The translations under genes and the position numbers were made by a program. A stretch of DNA of 64,000 nt, from contig CM057171.1 of NCBI GenBank assembly GCA_029962745.1, positions 22,180,637-22,244,636 on the forward strand. Reading direction: 5' to 3'. A model generated the notes under the pieces. The model saw only the letters and a list, made by a program, of their open reading frames with translations. It was not told where the DNA came from and made no database searches. Shown here piece by piece: positions 34,440 through 45,630 of this stretch. This DNA is from Echinometra lucunter. Its lineage: Eukaryota; Echinodermata; Echinoidea; Camarodonta; Echinometridae. Position 1 is the first letter of the stretch. Each line of letters starts with the position of its first letter.

Positions 34440-35700
34440 ATAATGACATTTGGAAAAAAATTCCTCTTTTCCGCAACAGTGGTATAGGGTTATTCAGATA
34501 CCAATTTTGAAATCTGGAAAAGATCCGACTCAAGTGAATTCTTATATAGACCGATTCCGTTGTTGCCAACACTTTTTAAAATTATGGAAAAAAATGATAA
34601 AAAATCGCCTGAAGTGGTATTTAGACAAAAATGGACTGTTAAATCCACTTCAGTCTCTGCTTCCGTAAATTTAGGAATGTCAAAGGCCAGTTGGTGAGAC
34701 TGGAGACTGACGTATATGCAGCCTTAGAAATGAAAAAAACACACTCTAGCGTTTTTTTTTTTTTCTTCTTTTTTTTTTTTCTTTTTTTTTTTAGATTTAG
34801 AAAAAGCATATGATGCCTTATGGAAAGCCGGTCTTCTCAGAAAGTTATCTATCTTAGGCACTGGCGGAAAAATGTTATTGTTTATTAAAGCCATTTTTAT
34901 TGAGAAGGATTTCAAATGCAAGAATATATAACTGTTTGTATCGCCACTACACGCTATTAAATGACATCCCGCAAGGAATTTCACTGAGTCCTTTGTAATT
35001 TACTTGAATGTTAAATGATTTGAAAACAAAGGTAATAGAACTTGAATTATCTTGCTATGCTGATGACATTGCAGTTTGGTATTCCAATAGTGATTTGGAG
35101 CTTGCTCGCAGGAAATTACAAGAGGCCCTGCAGGAGCTTGAGATATGGTGTTGGACGTGGAAGTTGAACATTTCCCCCAACCAAATCTGCGGTGTTAGTA
35201 TTTACTAACAAACAAAAGAGAGATGTTCCCTTGAAAATAAAAGGACATAATCTGCAGGTATGCGAGCAGTACAAGTTCCTCAGTGTCTGGTTTGATTCTA
35301 AACTCACTTGGTCTGTACATATAGATTGCATCATTGAAAAATACAATGTTACGCTGTGTATCAGGCACCCCGTGGGGAAGTAAGTATTATATTTATAAAG
35401 GACTTATTTGATCTGTTTTAGACTATGGAAGTGTGATTTATGATTATGCTTGTATATCACTGAAGAAACTTGATTCCATTCAATACAGAGCCTTAAAAAT
35501 CATTACAGGTACTATACATAATGTGTCCTTGGAATCTTTGCATGTTTTAACCGGAGAGCTGCCTCTGAGCCTTCGTAGACGATTTTCAATGCTAAATGTA
35601 GAATTTATTTGCTGTCCAGTACCCTAAATCACCCAACAGAAGAAGTATTAGATGATCGTTGTGTTTTAAGTAGTTTAGAATGAAAGGAAGGAGGAGGAAC
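34440..35700 (+). pseudogene. LINE reverse transcriptase relic, antisense in the receptor intron
   Basis: Plus-strand fragments of a non-LTR reverse transcriptase, in order: VIQIPILKSGKDPTQ near 34500, DLEKAYDALWKAGLLRKL near 34795, DIPQGISLSPL near 34960, CYADDIAVWYSNSDLELARR near 35055, WKLNISPNQ near 35160, and YKFLSVWFDSKLTWS near 35270. Frameshifts and a T-rich insertion at about 34750-34792 break it into at least four frames. It differs from the relic at 1-2.3 kb and lies opposite to the receptor gene. Confidence 0.85.
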
Positions 35701-35771
35701 TTTTAAACTGCGATCTTTCAGAGACGAATATGCAAAAAAGTGAAAATTGATTTTTTTTTAAATCCAATTTT

Positions 35772-36425
35772 GGCTATTCGCCGGTTCGTAAGACCGACGA
35801 CGATATGTCAGAATCTATCGAGTGACAAAATTTCATCGCCTAATTTCGTTCAGTTTTAGAGAAATCCTGATTTTCATATTTTTGGGTGACCGGTGAAGAG
35901 CACTTGCCGGTCTTACGAACCGGCGAATAGCCCCTTTACAATTGCTTTACACGTATTATCCCTTGTCAGCTTTTAAAGTTTGTTGACCCACATACGTGCA
36001 TCCATACATGCGCACAGCCATATTTGGAAGGTGAACGGCGAATGGCACTGTTCGGTCTTACGAACCGACGAATAAGCGGCGAATAAGGTATGTTCTGACC
36101 GCGCGCTCAAGCCTTTCGTTCTTACGAACCGGCGAATAAGTGGCGAATAGATTGCATTTCTGACCGGGTGTGCGATTTTTTTCGTTCTTACGATCCGGCG
36201 AATAGGTTTATAAGATATGAGTTTTCTTTATATATGGTGTGTAATACAAAGATGATATCGAAATACAGCATGTAAACTCTTCTACTCTGCAAAATTGCTG
36301 GAAAACAACGACTATAATAAATTCACTGCTCAAAAAGGTGCAAAACCTTAAACGCGATTTTCTCTGAACTGTGTTTTTCCGCGAGGATGCGCTATTCGCC
36401 GGTTCGTAAGACCGGCAACGATATG
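35772..36425. mobile_element. Palindromic repeat element with TTCGCCGGTTCGTAAGACCG
   Basis: GCTATTCGCCGGTTCGTAAG occurs at about 35773 and 36391. Its reverse complement occurs, in full or in part, at about 35903, 36055, 36120 and 36188. This gives one 160 bp fold-back (35772-35932) followed by a degenerate array. No coding capacity was seen. Confidence 0.7.
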
Positions 36426-36902
36426 ACAGGGAAAGAAATTGTCTGAAAGAAAGGATAAAAAAAAGAAAAAAAAATAGATTTGAAACAATTACTGGCGTCT
36501 AACCAAATTTTTACTCGGGAGTTGTTGGGCTATATATATGACACAAAACGTTTAAGATAGCTTTTTAAGCTATCACTGGTCATCTTCGTAAGTCAAAATT
36601 TTGGTGAGTAGACATACACTGGTATTTGCATTTTTTTTTTCATGAACAATTGCAATTCACTCCACCCCCTTTTCTCCTTTTCACTGCATTTGAATATCGC
36701 GACTAAACACAAATGCTCATAACCAACAACTAAGGAATATTACTAATATTGTAACCATATCACTACTAACTCCATTTTCACCAAGAAAAGCTGCTCACTG
36801 GCTTTGATCCGAATCCGACGCCAAAACTACGAAAATGACTGGCGCAAATAATCTGAAGAGACTGGAGCGCGCTCATACCAAGAACCAACCAACCAACCAT
36901 AC

Positions 36903-37094
36903 CTAGCACTGGGTCGGGGCACACTACGTTCTGTCCACTCCATATTCCGTCACTGCAAGTCAAGTCGAACCAATCAGGACCGTTGTTACAAGTCACGTTT
37001 AAAGTGTCACCATCTTTGTAGGAGAGACGAAGATTCTGAATGGTTGAATCAGGAGGGACGGCCGGGGCACCGCAGAAGGCGTGTGATAAAGGAA
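36903..37094 (-). CDS. CCP receptor: second CCP/sushi exon
   Basis: One CCP module is encoded by 192 bases, phase 1-1, with acceptor TTTTGCAG and donor GTATGG. Cysteines lie in FCGAPAVP, LNVTC, DLTCSDGIWSG and VVCPDP. An NVT glycosylation site precedes the second cysteine. Donor and acceptor phases match the CCP exons on either side. The following intron (3125 bases) is enlarged by a LINE relic and a palindromic element. Confidence 0.85.
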
Positions 37095-37691
37095 CTGCAA
37101 AAGGAGAAATACCCATGATAAGATATTCGAGAAGGACGAAAAATCATGAGTTCATAATATGAACTCAGAAAGCGTTGTTCGTGCTACGTTCTCAAGGAAT
37201 AACCTTAGATTTTCTTTGAAATCCAACATTTCTCTACCTCTGAGAAACCCAGACATGAAATGAAAGTGGTTTGGAAAGTGCCTCCTACATTAGGAGACCT
37301 TTTTCAGTGCACTTTATGCACCAAATAGACAGATGAACTGGTCAAATGCACATCCCAGTTTACAACAAGGGAAATAATTCATATTTCTTAATCACTTTCC
37401 TCTTTTTGTTTTTCTTTTTTTTTTTAATCATTTAAGCTCGATTATGATTTTGATTGATTGAATGACTGAAAGATTGATCAATCTATGACCAAACTTCACA
37501 TGCATAAGCAATCAGAAATGAGTTTGGTAAAAGGAACTAAGAAAATAACATATCTCTAATCGAGGCAAGTCCCTTTGAATATCGAACTGTCAAAAAAATG
37601 ATAATACAGATGATTATCAATCAATAGGTCACACGCACATATTTATTCTTGATTTCATCATAAGTAAATCTAAAAGATATAAAACAATTAC

Positions 37692-37880
37692 CTTCCATGA
37701 CTGGTTTTGGACAAGTTATAACTGGTCCACTCCAGAGCCCTTTGTTATGACACTGAAGGGTTAAGTTAGCATTGTTGGCATCACACGTTACGTTCACTCT
37801 GTCACCGAAGTTATAATTCAGACGAAGATCTTGAATGGTGGCGTGTTTGGGAATATAAGGGGCACTGCAATTCAAATGAC
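37692..37880 (-). CDS. CCP receptor: first CCP/sushi exon seen
   Basis: One CCP module is encoded by 189 bases, phase 1-1, between acceptor TTTTACTTTTCAG and donor GTAATTG. Cysteines lie in NCSAPYIP, VNVTC, LQCHNKGLWSGP and ITCPKP, with the conserved W. Two potential N-glycosylation sites (NVT, NLT) are present. It must be preceded by at least one further phase 1 exon, for example a signal peptide or another domain. SRCR-like copies upstream (41-45 kb) have the right phase, but those seen are broken. Confidence 0.88.
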
Positions 37881-37985
37881 CTGAAAAGTAAAAGAGAACG
37901 AAAGCGGAGAACAAGAAAATTGAAATAATGTCAACATTGATTAGTATTATTCATGATTACACTCATGACACTTCATGACCTAATA

Positions 37986-38243
37986 CAGTGTGTATCAATG
38001 TAAAAGTTACACTTTTGAAAAAAAAAAAAAAGATTATATTACAAAATATTTCGAAGAGTTATTTTTCAGACTCTGAACAAAAACAGTCAGTGTTTGGTCA
38101 AGCGTGAATTAAAATTTGTTTTTGGAGTGGCAGTTGATAGATGAGTCCACTGGGTATCAGCATGAAAAACTCTTCGAAATATCTCGAAATATAATTTTTT
38201 TATAATTTGTTAAAAAATGTAACGTTTTTAGTGATACACCCTG
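37986..38243. mobile_element. Tc1/mariner-type MITE with TA target duplication
   Basis: The ends CAGTGTGTATCAATGTAAAA and, reverse-complemented, CAGGGTGTATCACTAAAAAC are flanked by TA on both sides. The inverted repeats extend inward for about 80 bases through ATATTTCGAAGAGTT. It is upstream of the first CCP exon and probably intronic. Confidence 0.75.
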
Positions 38244-38439
38244 TATAAGGAGGCATCGTTGATCTTATCTCTTATCTTTGTCATACCACGATGAAAAACT
38301 ACCTTGTTTCTTCGACTGCTAGAGCCTAATATTTTATTGTATCGCTTATAAGTACAAATGATAAGCAGAAGGAAGAATATTCCGTTAGTATGAATCGTTG
38401 ACAACTTCTCATTCTTTCCCTCCTGTACTGGGCACTTTG

Positions 38440-38520
38440 GACGAGCTCCACAGTTGGCAATGGCATATCTGAAAAAAGAGGCACTTTTGGTTAGAACGAA
38501 GCTTACATATCAGAAATGTC
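38440..38520 (-). other. Weak candidate exon upstream of the CCP exons
   Basis: After a CTTTTTTCAG acceptor-like site the minus strand can read YAIANCGARPKCPVQEGKNE. The two close cysteines are suggestive, but no donor follows in a usable phase and no family is recognised. This is kept only as a lead. Confidence 0.15.
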
Positions 38521-38815
38521 TACGAGTAAAATAGCTGTAAGCCAACCATATACATAATGATGATTGATACTGTGCCTCTAAACAATTATAGTGTGAATTG
38601 TAGTATAGATACTAAGCAATTGCGGACCAAGAACAGAGTCCTAGGGAACTAAAAAAAAAAAAAAAAAAATCTTTACCAACGGAAGCAGAGGTATCATGGA
38701 GGCAGATATGAGATAATCCACTTCAGAACCAACCGCCTACACCTATTTCCTTTAATCTATTAAGCAAAATGCAAAGATCAACTGCATCAAAAGTACTGCT
38801 TTTAAGAGAAGAAAT

Positions 38816-38950
38816 CTGGGGAGCGTTTCATGAAGAGTCTTGTCAGTGATATTCACTGGCAACTGATATAAGCTACTTTGAAATCCTTGCATCTGATTGG
38901 CTGAGAGCACTTGAAATCACTGAGAAGACTCTTCATGAAACGCTCCCCAG
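38816..38950. mobile_element. Short MITE, 135 bp, perfect terminal repeats
   Basis: CTGGGGAGCGTTTCATGAAG at the left is the exact reverse complement of the right end. The symmetry extends to about 26 bases (AGTCTT). Confidence 0.85.
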
Positions 38951-38959
38951 GAGTCGGAG

Positions 38960-39305
38960 TGGTTCTCCTATTCAAATCATCTTTGCCAATAAACCTTTCA
39001 GCAAGTTACATCATACAGATCCTTGGAGTGTCTTCATGAGCTGTTCACAAGTGACACCCGTTTAGTTAGATTTTGTTCCCCCCTTTCTCACCGTCCCTGC
39101 ATGAACGCGAAAAGACTGTGCGTTGCATGTTATATTCTGAGCTCATCAGCTATGTTTTAGTCCAGAATCTTCTCTTTTATTTTTTTTTCCTTGGAAATGG
39201 ACAGGATGCGTCAAAGCTTAGAATACTTTGCATACTTTTAAACGGAAGTACAATACAAGTGACGACAAAAATTCCAATTTCAATATTAATGACACTTTTT
39301 ATATT
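38960..39305. other. No gene recognised
   Basis: The open frame at 39073-39336 has no motif and runs into the following tandem repeat. Confidence 0.4.
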
Positions 39306-39309
39306 CAGC

Positions 39310-40060
39310 CGCGGAGCGAGCGGGTGCAGCGAATAAGCTAAAAAGAACCAATTCCTGTTATTAAAGAAGTGTCATAACAATACACTGTATAGGCCTATAA
39401 AAATATATTATTTGGTCACCTCACTGCCAAATGTGACTCTGCCTTAGCACCTCACTGGTCATTGGCTGACCGAAACTACCCTGTTTGCATATCAAGAACG
39501 AGAAAAACCGACTCTCTCTATTGTAGAAGTGTCATTTCGTCATCAAAATACACTATAGGCCTACAAGTATTCCGTCACCTCACTCGCCGAATTTATTTGT
39601 TTTTTGAAACCATCCTGTATCTATATACTATACGAGCGAGCGCAGCGAGAGAGGAAAAATAAAAGCCCCTTTTCATGGTAGAAGTGATAATTCGTCATCA
39701 AAATACACAATGGGCCTATGAGACATCTACATCATATTATTCGGTCACTTATTTGGTCGCTAGCCGAATTCGTTTGCTTACCAAAACCATCCTCTATCTA
39801 AATATCCTACGAGCAAGCGCATCGTATTAGAAGTGTCATTTCGTCACAAAAATACACTATAACCCTATAACATATCTAAATAATATATTCCATCACCAAT
39901 ATGACTCTATTTCGGTACCTTGCTTGAAGTCCGAAACCATTCTATTTCTATTTAGAACGTAAATTCGTCACTAAAATTCACTTATGCAATGTAAATCATA
40001 AGCGATCATTTGGTAACAATATGCAAAAATCCTTTGGAAGCCCATAAAGACGTCAGATGG
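39310..40060. repeat. Diverged tandem repeat, about 150-160 bp unit, about 5 copies
   Basis: Each unit contains AGAAGTGTCATTTCGTCATC and AAATACACTATAGGCCTA (copies near 39367, 39525, 39681, 39829 and 39954), a TCGGTCACCTCACT-type block and a GAGCGAGCGCAGCG-type block. A last partial unit may reach 40250. Confidence 0.8.
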
Positions 40061-40299
40061 TATTGTGATATGCGTTTACAAGAATAGAATTATTAATATA
40101 CATCTTCCTGTATCTTTCGAGGATTGTTGGACACCTCACTTCCCAAATATTATGATATTATTCGGGCTTTTCGCTTTTGGAATAAGAGTAATTGCTGCCC
40201 GAAACTATCTTGTTTTATATCAGCGCGCACAGCGGGTGAGAGAGAGAGAGAGAAAAAAACACAACAGAGTTTTATATACTGAGATCAGGTTATAGTGTA

Positions 40300-40770
40300 A
40301 TGTTAGTCCATTATCATGATTGAGTAACGTATATTTCACTGGCATCCTCCATTCTCAAAGTGGAATAAAAACGATAGGCTAATGGTTGCAGCCCGTTATC
40401 TCCTGAAAATTCATCTCTTTAAGGTCAACTTGCCACTCAATTCCTTGCAGTTATATTACTAATATTCTATTAGTAGAAGAATAGTATAACATCAGCCAAA
40501 GAAACAAGATGCGCATCCAGGTTTTCCTATTTTTCTTAAGTGCCCAAGCTTTCATCATTATAACTTCTCTTTCGGCGTTTCGATTCCTGTTTAAAATTTG
40601 CCAAACGATTTATCATCTTCTGTAGGCTTTGCCTTTCAAATTACCAAATTATATTCAGGCAGTCATTCGCGGAGCTATAGGTAGCATAGTTAACTACATA
40701 ACGGCCTAAAAAGGCTAGGTTATTGGTCGAGGTATCTTTCAATGTACCTACCATAGACCTTTGCTAAATC
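40300..40770. other. No gene recognised
   Basis: This is AT-rich sequence without motifs. Confidence 0.4.
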
Positions 40771-40776
40771 GGCCAA

Positions 40777-40890
40777 ATTGGTTTAAGTAGGTTACAACAT
40801 GGCGCAAATTTATTTTGTATTGTGCTTGCCTAACAAAGCAATACGCGCCATGTTCTAACCTATTGAAACCGAGTTGGTCAAACTGTAAAA
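40777..40890. repeat. Inverted repeat hairpin, about 110 bp
   Basis: CAAATTGGTTTAAGTAGGTT then ACAACATGGCGC on the left pairs with the reverse complement of GCGCCATGTTCTAACCTATTGAAACCGAGTTGG on the right. It is probably a tiny fold-back element. Confidence 0.6.
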
Positions 40891-41085
40891 AAGACTCTGT
40901 GTACTGACCTTTGCTCTGTTTTTGCGATGGAAGCGTATCATGAGTATAAGGTGGTTTATATAATTCATTTTTTTTTTCTTCTTTTTAATGTTAAAATACT
41001 GGATCCCCCCAAAAAAAAACAAAAACAAAAACAAAAGAAGAAAAAAGAAGAAGAAATAAAGAAACAATCAAGTCGAACGGCTCAC

Positions 41086-41225
41086 CTGGTTTGTGGCATC
41101 AGAAGAATGATAAGTATTGGTTTGACTGTGAAAAATACCAGCAGATTCGGTGTTTTAAATGTCATAAGCGCAGTTCTGCACTACGGTCATACCGTACGAG
41201 GTGCTAATGACGCGTCATTTCAAGC
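41086..41225 (-). pseudogene. SRCR-like exon remnant, 3' half
   Basis: It reads VQNCAYDI, then after a shift CWYFSQSNQYLSFF, a stop, and CHKP at the GTGAGCCG donor (41086). This matches the family end CTYSSLSNKYQAFVGCHKP with one stop and one frameshift. Confidence 0.55.
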
Positions 41226-41769
41226 TCAAATAAGAGCATTTAGCCAAAAAAATACAGCAGACAAACTCGTGCCGTCGTATTTCGCATTAAATTTATATGA
41301 AACTTAGGTCTACACATTCTTGCCGGCAGGAGGCAGATCATAAGTGTTGTTTGTTTGTTTGTTTGTTTGCATCGGCGTTCGAAGCAAAGATTTCTAGTTT
41401 GACAGGAAGTTTCAGCTAAGCCAAGTTGCTTTCCCTACAGACGTGTTGTGAATGTTTTGGATTTGAAATTATGCTTCCGTCTTATGGCAAATTTGGCCTC
41501 TCTAAATCTCACCCTCAAGGCTTATCCGCACTTAGGGTATTATTTGTCTAGCTTTGTTTGTTTGTTTGGGGTTTTTTGCGTGCAAACCATGTGTGACCTA
41601 ATTCCACTTCTTTAGATTTTACCTACAACTGTGAGCATACACACGGAATAAGATGACACTTATTCCAAGATACAGCATCATTTGTCAAAATCTTTTGCTT
41701 AAAAACATCGAAAAAGATTCAACTAAGATTCAACACCTCTTAACCTTGTTAGCAGACGAAGTGTCTCAC

Positions 41770-41885
41770 CTGGTTTGAGACAATTATGCGACAATGAAGT
41801 GCATGTCCAGGTATAATTTTTCTCAAATGTCTAAGTGCAGCTATGCACTCGACGCACTGCCATACATCGTATCAACCGTAGAATA
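41770..41885 (-). pseudogene. SRCR-like exon remnant, 3' half, with deletion
   Basis: The donor GTGAGACA at 41770 and the GTGCATAGCTGCACTTAGAC block are kept, but a deletion removes part of the CTY block. Confidence 0.45.
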
Positions 41886-42353
41886 GACCGTAACAGTTTA
41901 AAGTGTCTAAAGGAGGGTCTATCTATGCATATCCATATTTGTTGAGATTTTGACTGCATCTAATCATAATTTATTCACCTTATTGTGACTTGCACTGGGG
42001 TCATTATATTGTGTATCCAATTTCCGAGTAAGAACATTTTCTTGAAATGCACCGGGCGCAAATAATCAGACTTCACACTTGCTTTTATGGGTGAGGCCAT
42101 ATGTGGTTCATCATATTATGTGTCATTTGGTCATTCATCTTTCGCTACGTTAATCATGTTAAGAGCTGACATTTGCCAGCTGTAACGGAAGGTCGGTTTA
42201 AATTATTTTATTTTCAGAACTCTTCTCTATCGATTCATCGTAAATTCAGGCAATCGCTAGACTTCAACTATCCTTAATCATTTACCTCAGCATATAATCA
42301 ATCAGAAATTTACACTGTAAAGTATCTGAATGCTACAGGTACCAATTTCTCAT

Positions 42354-42545
42354 CTGGTTTGTAGCATCTGACTTGTGCTTGGTATTTTTCTGACACTGAA
42401 AGGAACGTGCAGGTTTGATGGCTTCAATATTTTGTAAATGCATCTGCGCACTTCAGCTATATTGTAATCGTGGTGGTATTTTTCATACTCCCATTTTCCA
42501 TACTAATGGTTCAGAAGCGTTATACAATAAATCGGGTAAATTCGA
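42354..42545 (-). pseudogene. SRCR-like exon remnant, 3' half, donor lost
   Basis: The splice donor is mutated to ATGAGAAA at 42353. Upstream, the family sequence is recognisable and pairs with the copy at 12401-12590. Because the donor is lost, this copy could not be spliced in the usual way. Confidence 0.5.
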
Positions 42546-43780
42546 ATCAGTGTCATCACACATACTCTTGCTTCGACGAAACAGTATCCGCAGGTCCTAA
42601 AAATGTGTTTCTTTTATTTCAAACGCGCGTAGTGTTACCTTTGTTTGATGGTAGAAGCCGTGATGAATCGCACATTTGCAAACGCTCTTTTTTTACGCTG
42701 CTGAATGCCAGTTTCTCTTTCTGTCTTTTGATTTCGCTAGACGAACACCTGCACTTTCTATTTGCACTGGTATTTATACATATATTTTTCTTTTACCGGA
42801 AACGATTATCGGGAAGCATTGGTACTGATGACTTTATATTATTTTTTGTTCTTTTATTTTTTATTTCTTTATTTTTTTTTTACAAATTTTTAGGCTTTAT
42901 ATTTACCATTATAACCCCCCTTTTTTCTACCCCTGAACCGTAGTGGCCATAATGAAAATTCTGAATTTGAATCCACATGCATTCTATTTCAAAAGAACCG
43001 AAATATGTGATGAGTTATCTTATGACAGGGTCAAGATCCAGCAAGAGGTTCGGCATAAAGTCCCACGAAAAAATCATCAAAAACTGTATTGAACAAAACA
43101 AGTCCTCACAAACGATACCAACACTCTGATTGGTTACAGGTGCGCATCCTGTTTTCTCGCAGCCAGGCAACAGTGATCAGGCGGATGTTTGCACAAGGGT
43201 CAGCAAACATGTTTGGAATACATGTAGTTTCATACATGGCGCTCTGGTTTGCAGGATACCTAGCGAGCCAATCACAGTACAAGTATTCTATTATTTTGAA
43301 ATTTTTGAAGAGGCCATTGTACTATGGCTGATTTTTTTTTTTCTGGATCATGACTCATATATTCATGGATGTTTTGAATATGACAATATTAAATATGAAA
43401 TTCTAACGCTTCTATATATGCGTCTTGCTAATTTACTTTTTATTTGTCTTTTAACGCCTCGAAATCTTGTAAAGTAAAATGTTTTGTTTTACCTTTTCTT
43501 CAATCCATTTTCCATTTTCTGTCAATCCATTTTTCTTTCTTGCAGAAAGTCTAATGAGAATAGCATTACTATTTCCTGAATGACTGACTTAAAATTGCCA
43601 TTTCGGGCAATGGAAATGAAATGCGCACATTTTGATCACTGGCATATGACTTGCAGATTGACATAGAAGTAACAATGAGGATCATCAGTCAAAGCACATG
43701 CATGCATATTTACCATGTTTACGGCAGTTTATATCACAGTCGAATTAAAATGACATTCTTTGCGCAACAGGTTCAATTTA
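42545..43780. other. No gene recognised
   Basis: The 157-residue open frame at 42470-42943 crosses from an SRCR remnant into a T-rich tract and shows only a compositional hydrophobic bias. I do not support it as a gene. Confidence 0.5.
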
Positions 43781-43818
43781 TTATTTCAGGTTTATAGCTC
43801 CAGCATACAGGCGTGCCC

Positions 43819-44258
43819 GGTGTCATAGCCGATTTGTTCCGGGTTCCAGAGGAACGAAACGACTAGTCGATTCGTTCCCCGGAACAGTGTTGCTAGGTTC
43901 AAAATGCTGTATTATCATACTAGAGAGTCAAAATTATTGTTTTTGGAGGAAATTATCGTATACACAGCTGATTCTAGAGTACATACACTGTGCATACGAT
44001 TAACGGCCTCTTAACTTTAGGAAAACACATTTTGATTGGCTGCAAATTTAATGTAGGGGCCTACAAGACACGTAGACGGGTCAATTAACTGTTAGGTATG
44101 CAAAGTAAGCATGTTCTTTGCAGAGACTTTGAGTAGGTTGAAATGACTATGGCTATCGCATCGACTGGACCGAGGCGGATCCAATCGGCGGGTGAACATT
44201 CAGGCGATTGGTTCCAAAGGATCGAATCGCCTGCCCGGAACAAATCGGCTATGACACC
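43819..44258. mobile_element. 440 bp inverted-repeat element, copy 1
   Basis: The left end GGTGTCATAGCCGATTTGTT and the right end are exact reverse complements for about 24 bases. A second copy in opposite orientation is at 62861-63292. Comparison with the empty duplicate at about 12915 places the insertion after GCGTGCC/GCGCGC. Confidence 0.85.
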
Positions 44259-44950
44259 GGAACGCTGCCCGCTGACAGTGAACAATGCGGGGGGGGGGGG
44301 GGGCATCTGTTAGTAAACTGTTCAACATCTTCAATGCTCGGCGCGCTTGCTGGCAAATCATGGCCGGTATTTATCGAACATACCTCCAATCATTGTCGCT
44401 GACTCCAGGCAGGGTCATAGGCATTCGGATATCTCCCGCCCTTAAGAATATTTTTCTACCGATCCTAGATTGGTCCAAATTATTTTCTTGGTTTCAATAT
44501 TTCAAGTCAGTTTTAGATGGTCTAAGAGGTAGAAATCCTTCAAATCTCTGTGCCATAATGAAAAAAATATAATACTGATGTTACATGCAATATCTCCAAA
44601 TATCATAAACCTTATACTGTTAGGGATTGACATGGGCATGATGGGATTGAGGGAGTTGCCTTGCTACCGACCAAGGACTGTCCCTCAATCGTACTTTCAT
44701 TATCTCATGGATTCTAGGGGTATGACATTTCGTGTATGTGAAAAAAAATTATTTCGGCAACAAGACCCCAGGCAAACAGAGGCAATTTCATTTCTTCACA
44801 AATAATTTAGGGATTGCAAAAAATTGGAAAAAAAAAGAAAAAGGAAGGGGAGGAAACGCGATAAAAAAACTATAAAAACGAACGCTCTTTAATTTTCGAA
44901 GACTTCTGCAAAAGGAAAACATTTTGTATATTTGTTTTTAAACGTCTCAC

Positions 44951-45225
44951 CTGGCTTGTGGCAACTGATGACTGCTTGGTATACGCGTGATATTGTAGCA
45001 TACGTGCAGGTTCCTATGTTTTTGAAATGCTGTAAGCGCAGTTCGTCACTTTGGTCATATTGATCGCGACGCTAATTATTTTACCATTAGCATGATTAGT
45101 AAATCACGAATATGCATGATTGCTGGCGCAATGACATCCTGACCATGATGAGAACAGTTTACTACTATTTGCATCTTTGATCTCAACCTCTCTTGAATAT
45201 TGATCAGGTCCGTCGATGAGAGGCA
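44951..45225 (-). pseudogene. SRCR-like exon remnant, nearly full length
   Basis: The minus strand reads LIDGPDQYSREVEIKDANSS, then KLFSSWSGCHCASNHAYS and, after a stop, INMTKVTNCAYSISKT. A frameshift follows, leading to CTYATISRVYQAVISCHKP and a phase 1 GTGAGACG donor at 44951. Length and cysteine layout suit one SRCR module, but it has at least two disabling changes. Confidence 0.6.
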
Positions 45226-45299
45226 TATTCATTTATCCCTAGCTTTGGAAAAAAGCAGATATTTCATTCCCCTGATGCGTATACTTCTTTTTTCTCCTC

Positions 45300-45630
45300 C
45301 TGCTTTTCCTGACATTAAGACACCATTTGGCACTTGAGTTATAGAGATCGGTTACTTTTTCAAGTATTTTATCTTTCTCCAATGCCTTTTAGACTTCGCT
45401 AGTTTTAAATAAGCATTGGATTGTCACTCAAATAATAATTAAGTTGATGTGTTTACTGCATGATCTAGAGCCTTGATATCACTTTAAAATTTTTATCACG
45501 TTCTCAAATTCATTGGTACACAGACTGTTCAGTCGGTCGTGACATTGAAGTGCTGGCCTGGTTGATGTGTCATTGACTGTCACATGAAGAATATGTCATA
45601 CATTGTAAAGCAAGCAGTTGCGAATACATG
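45300..45630. other. No gene recognised
   Basis: Bases 45548-45660 (CATTGACTGTCACATGAAGA onwards) recur at 48260-48365, a diverged direct repeat. Confidence 0.45.

Larger units (their letters stand above)
42000..45300. repeat. Segmental duplication, copy B (partner at 11.9-13.7 kb)
   Basis: This matches copy A in three co-linear blocks. It is longer because of sequence between 42540 and 43780 and the 440 bp inverted-repeat element at 43819-44258, which is absent from copy A. Confidence 0.7.

Noticed and set aside
38440..38520. Exon encoding the receptor's signal peptide
   Set aside because: There is no hydrophobic leader after a methionine and no donor in a usable phase. It is kept only as a low-confidence candidate.
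42470..42943. 157-residue plus-strand open frame rich in F and L
   Set aside because: It begins inside an SRCR-like exon remnant on the other strand and continues through a T-rich tract. The hydrophobicity is compositional.
44951..45225. Discoidin (F5/8 C) domain
   Set aside because: A GW.QV-like word occurs in the 5' units, but the domain's W..VDLG and terminal cysteine pattern do not follow.
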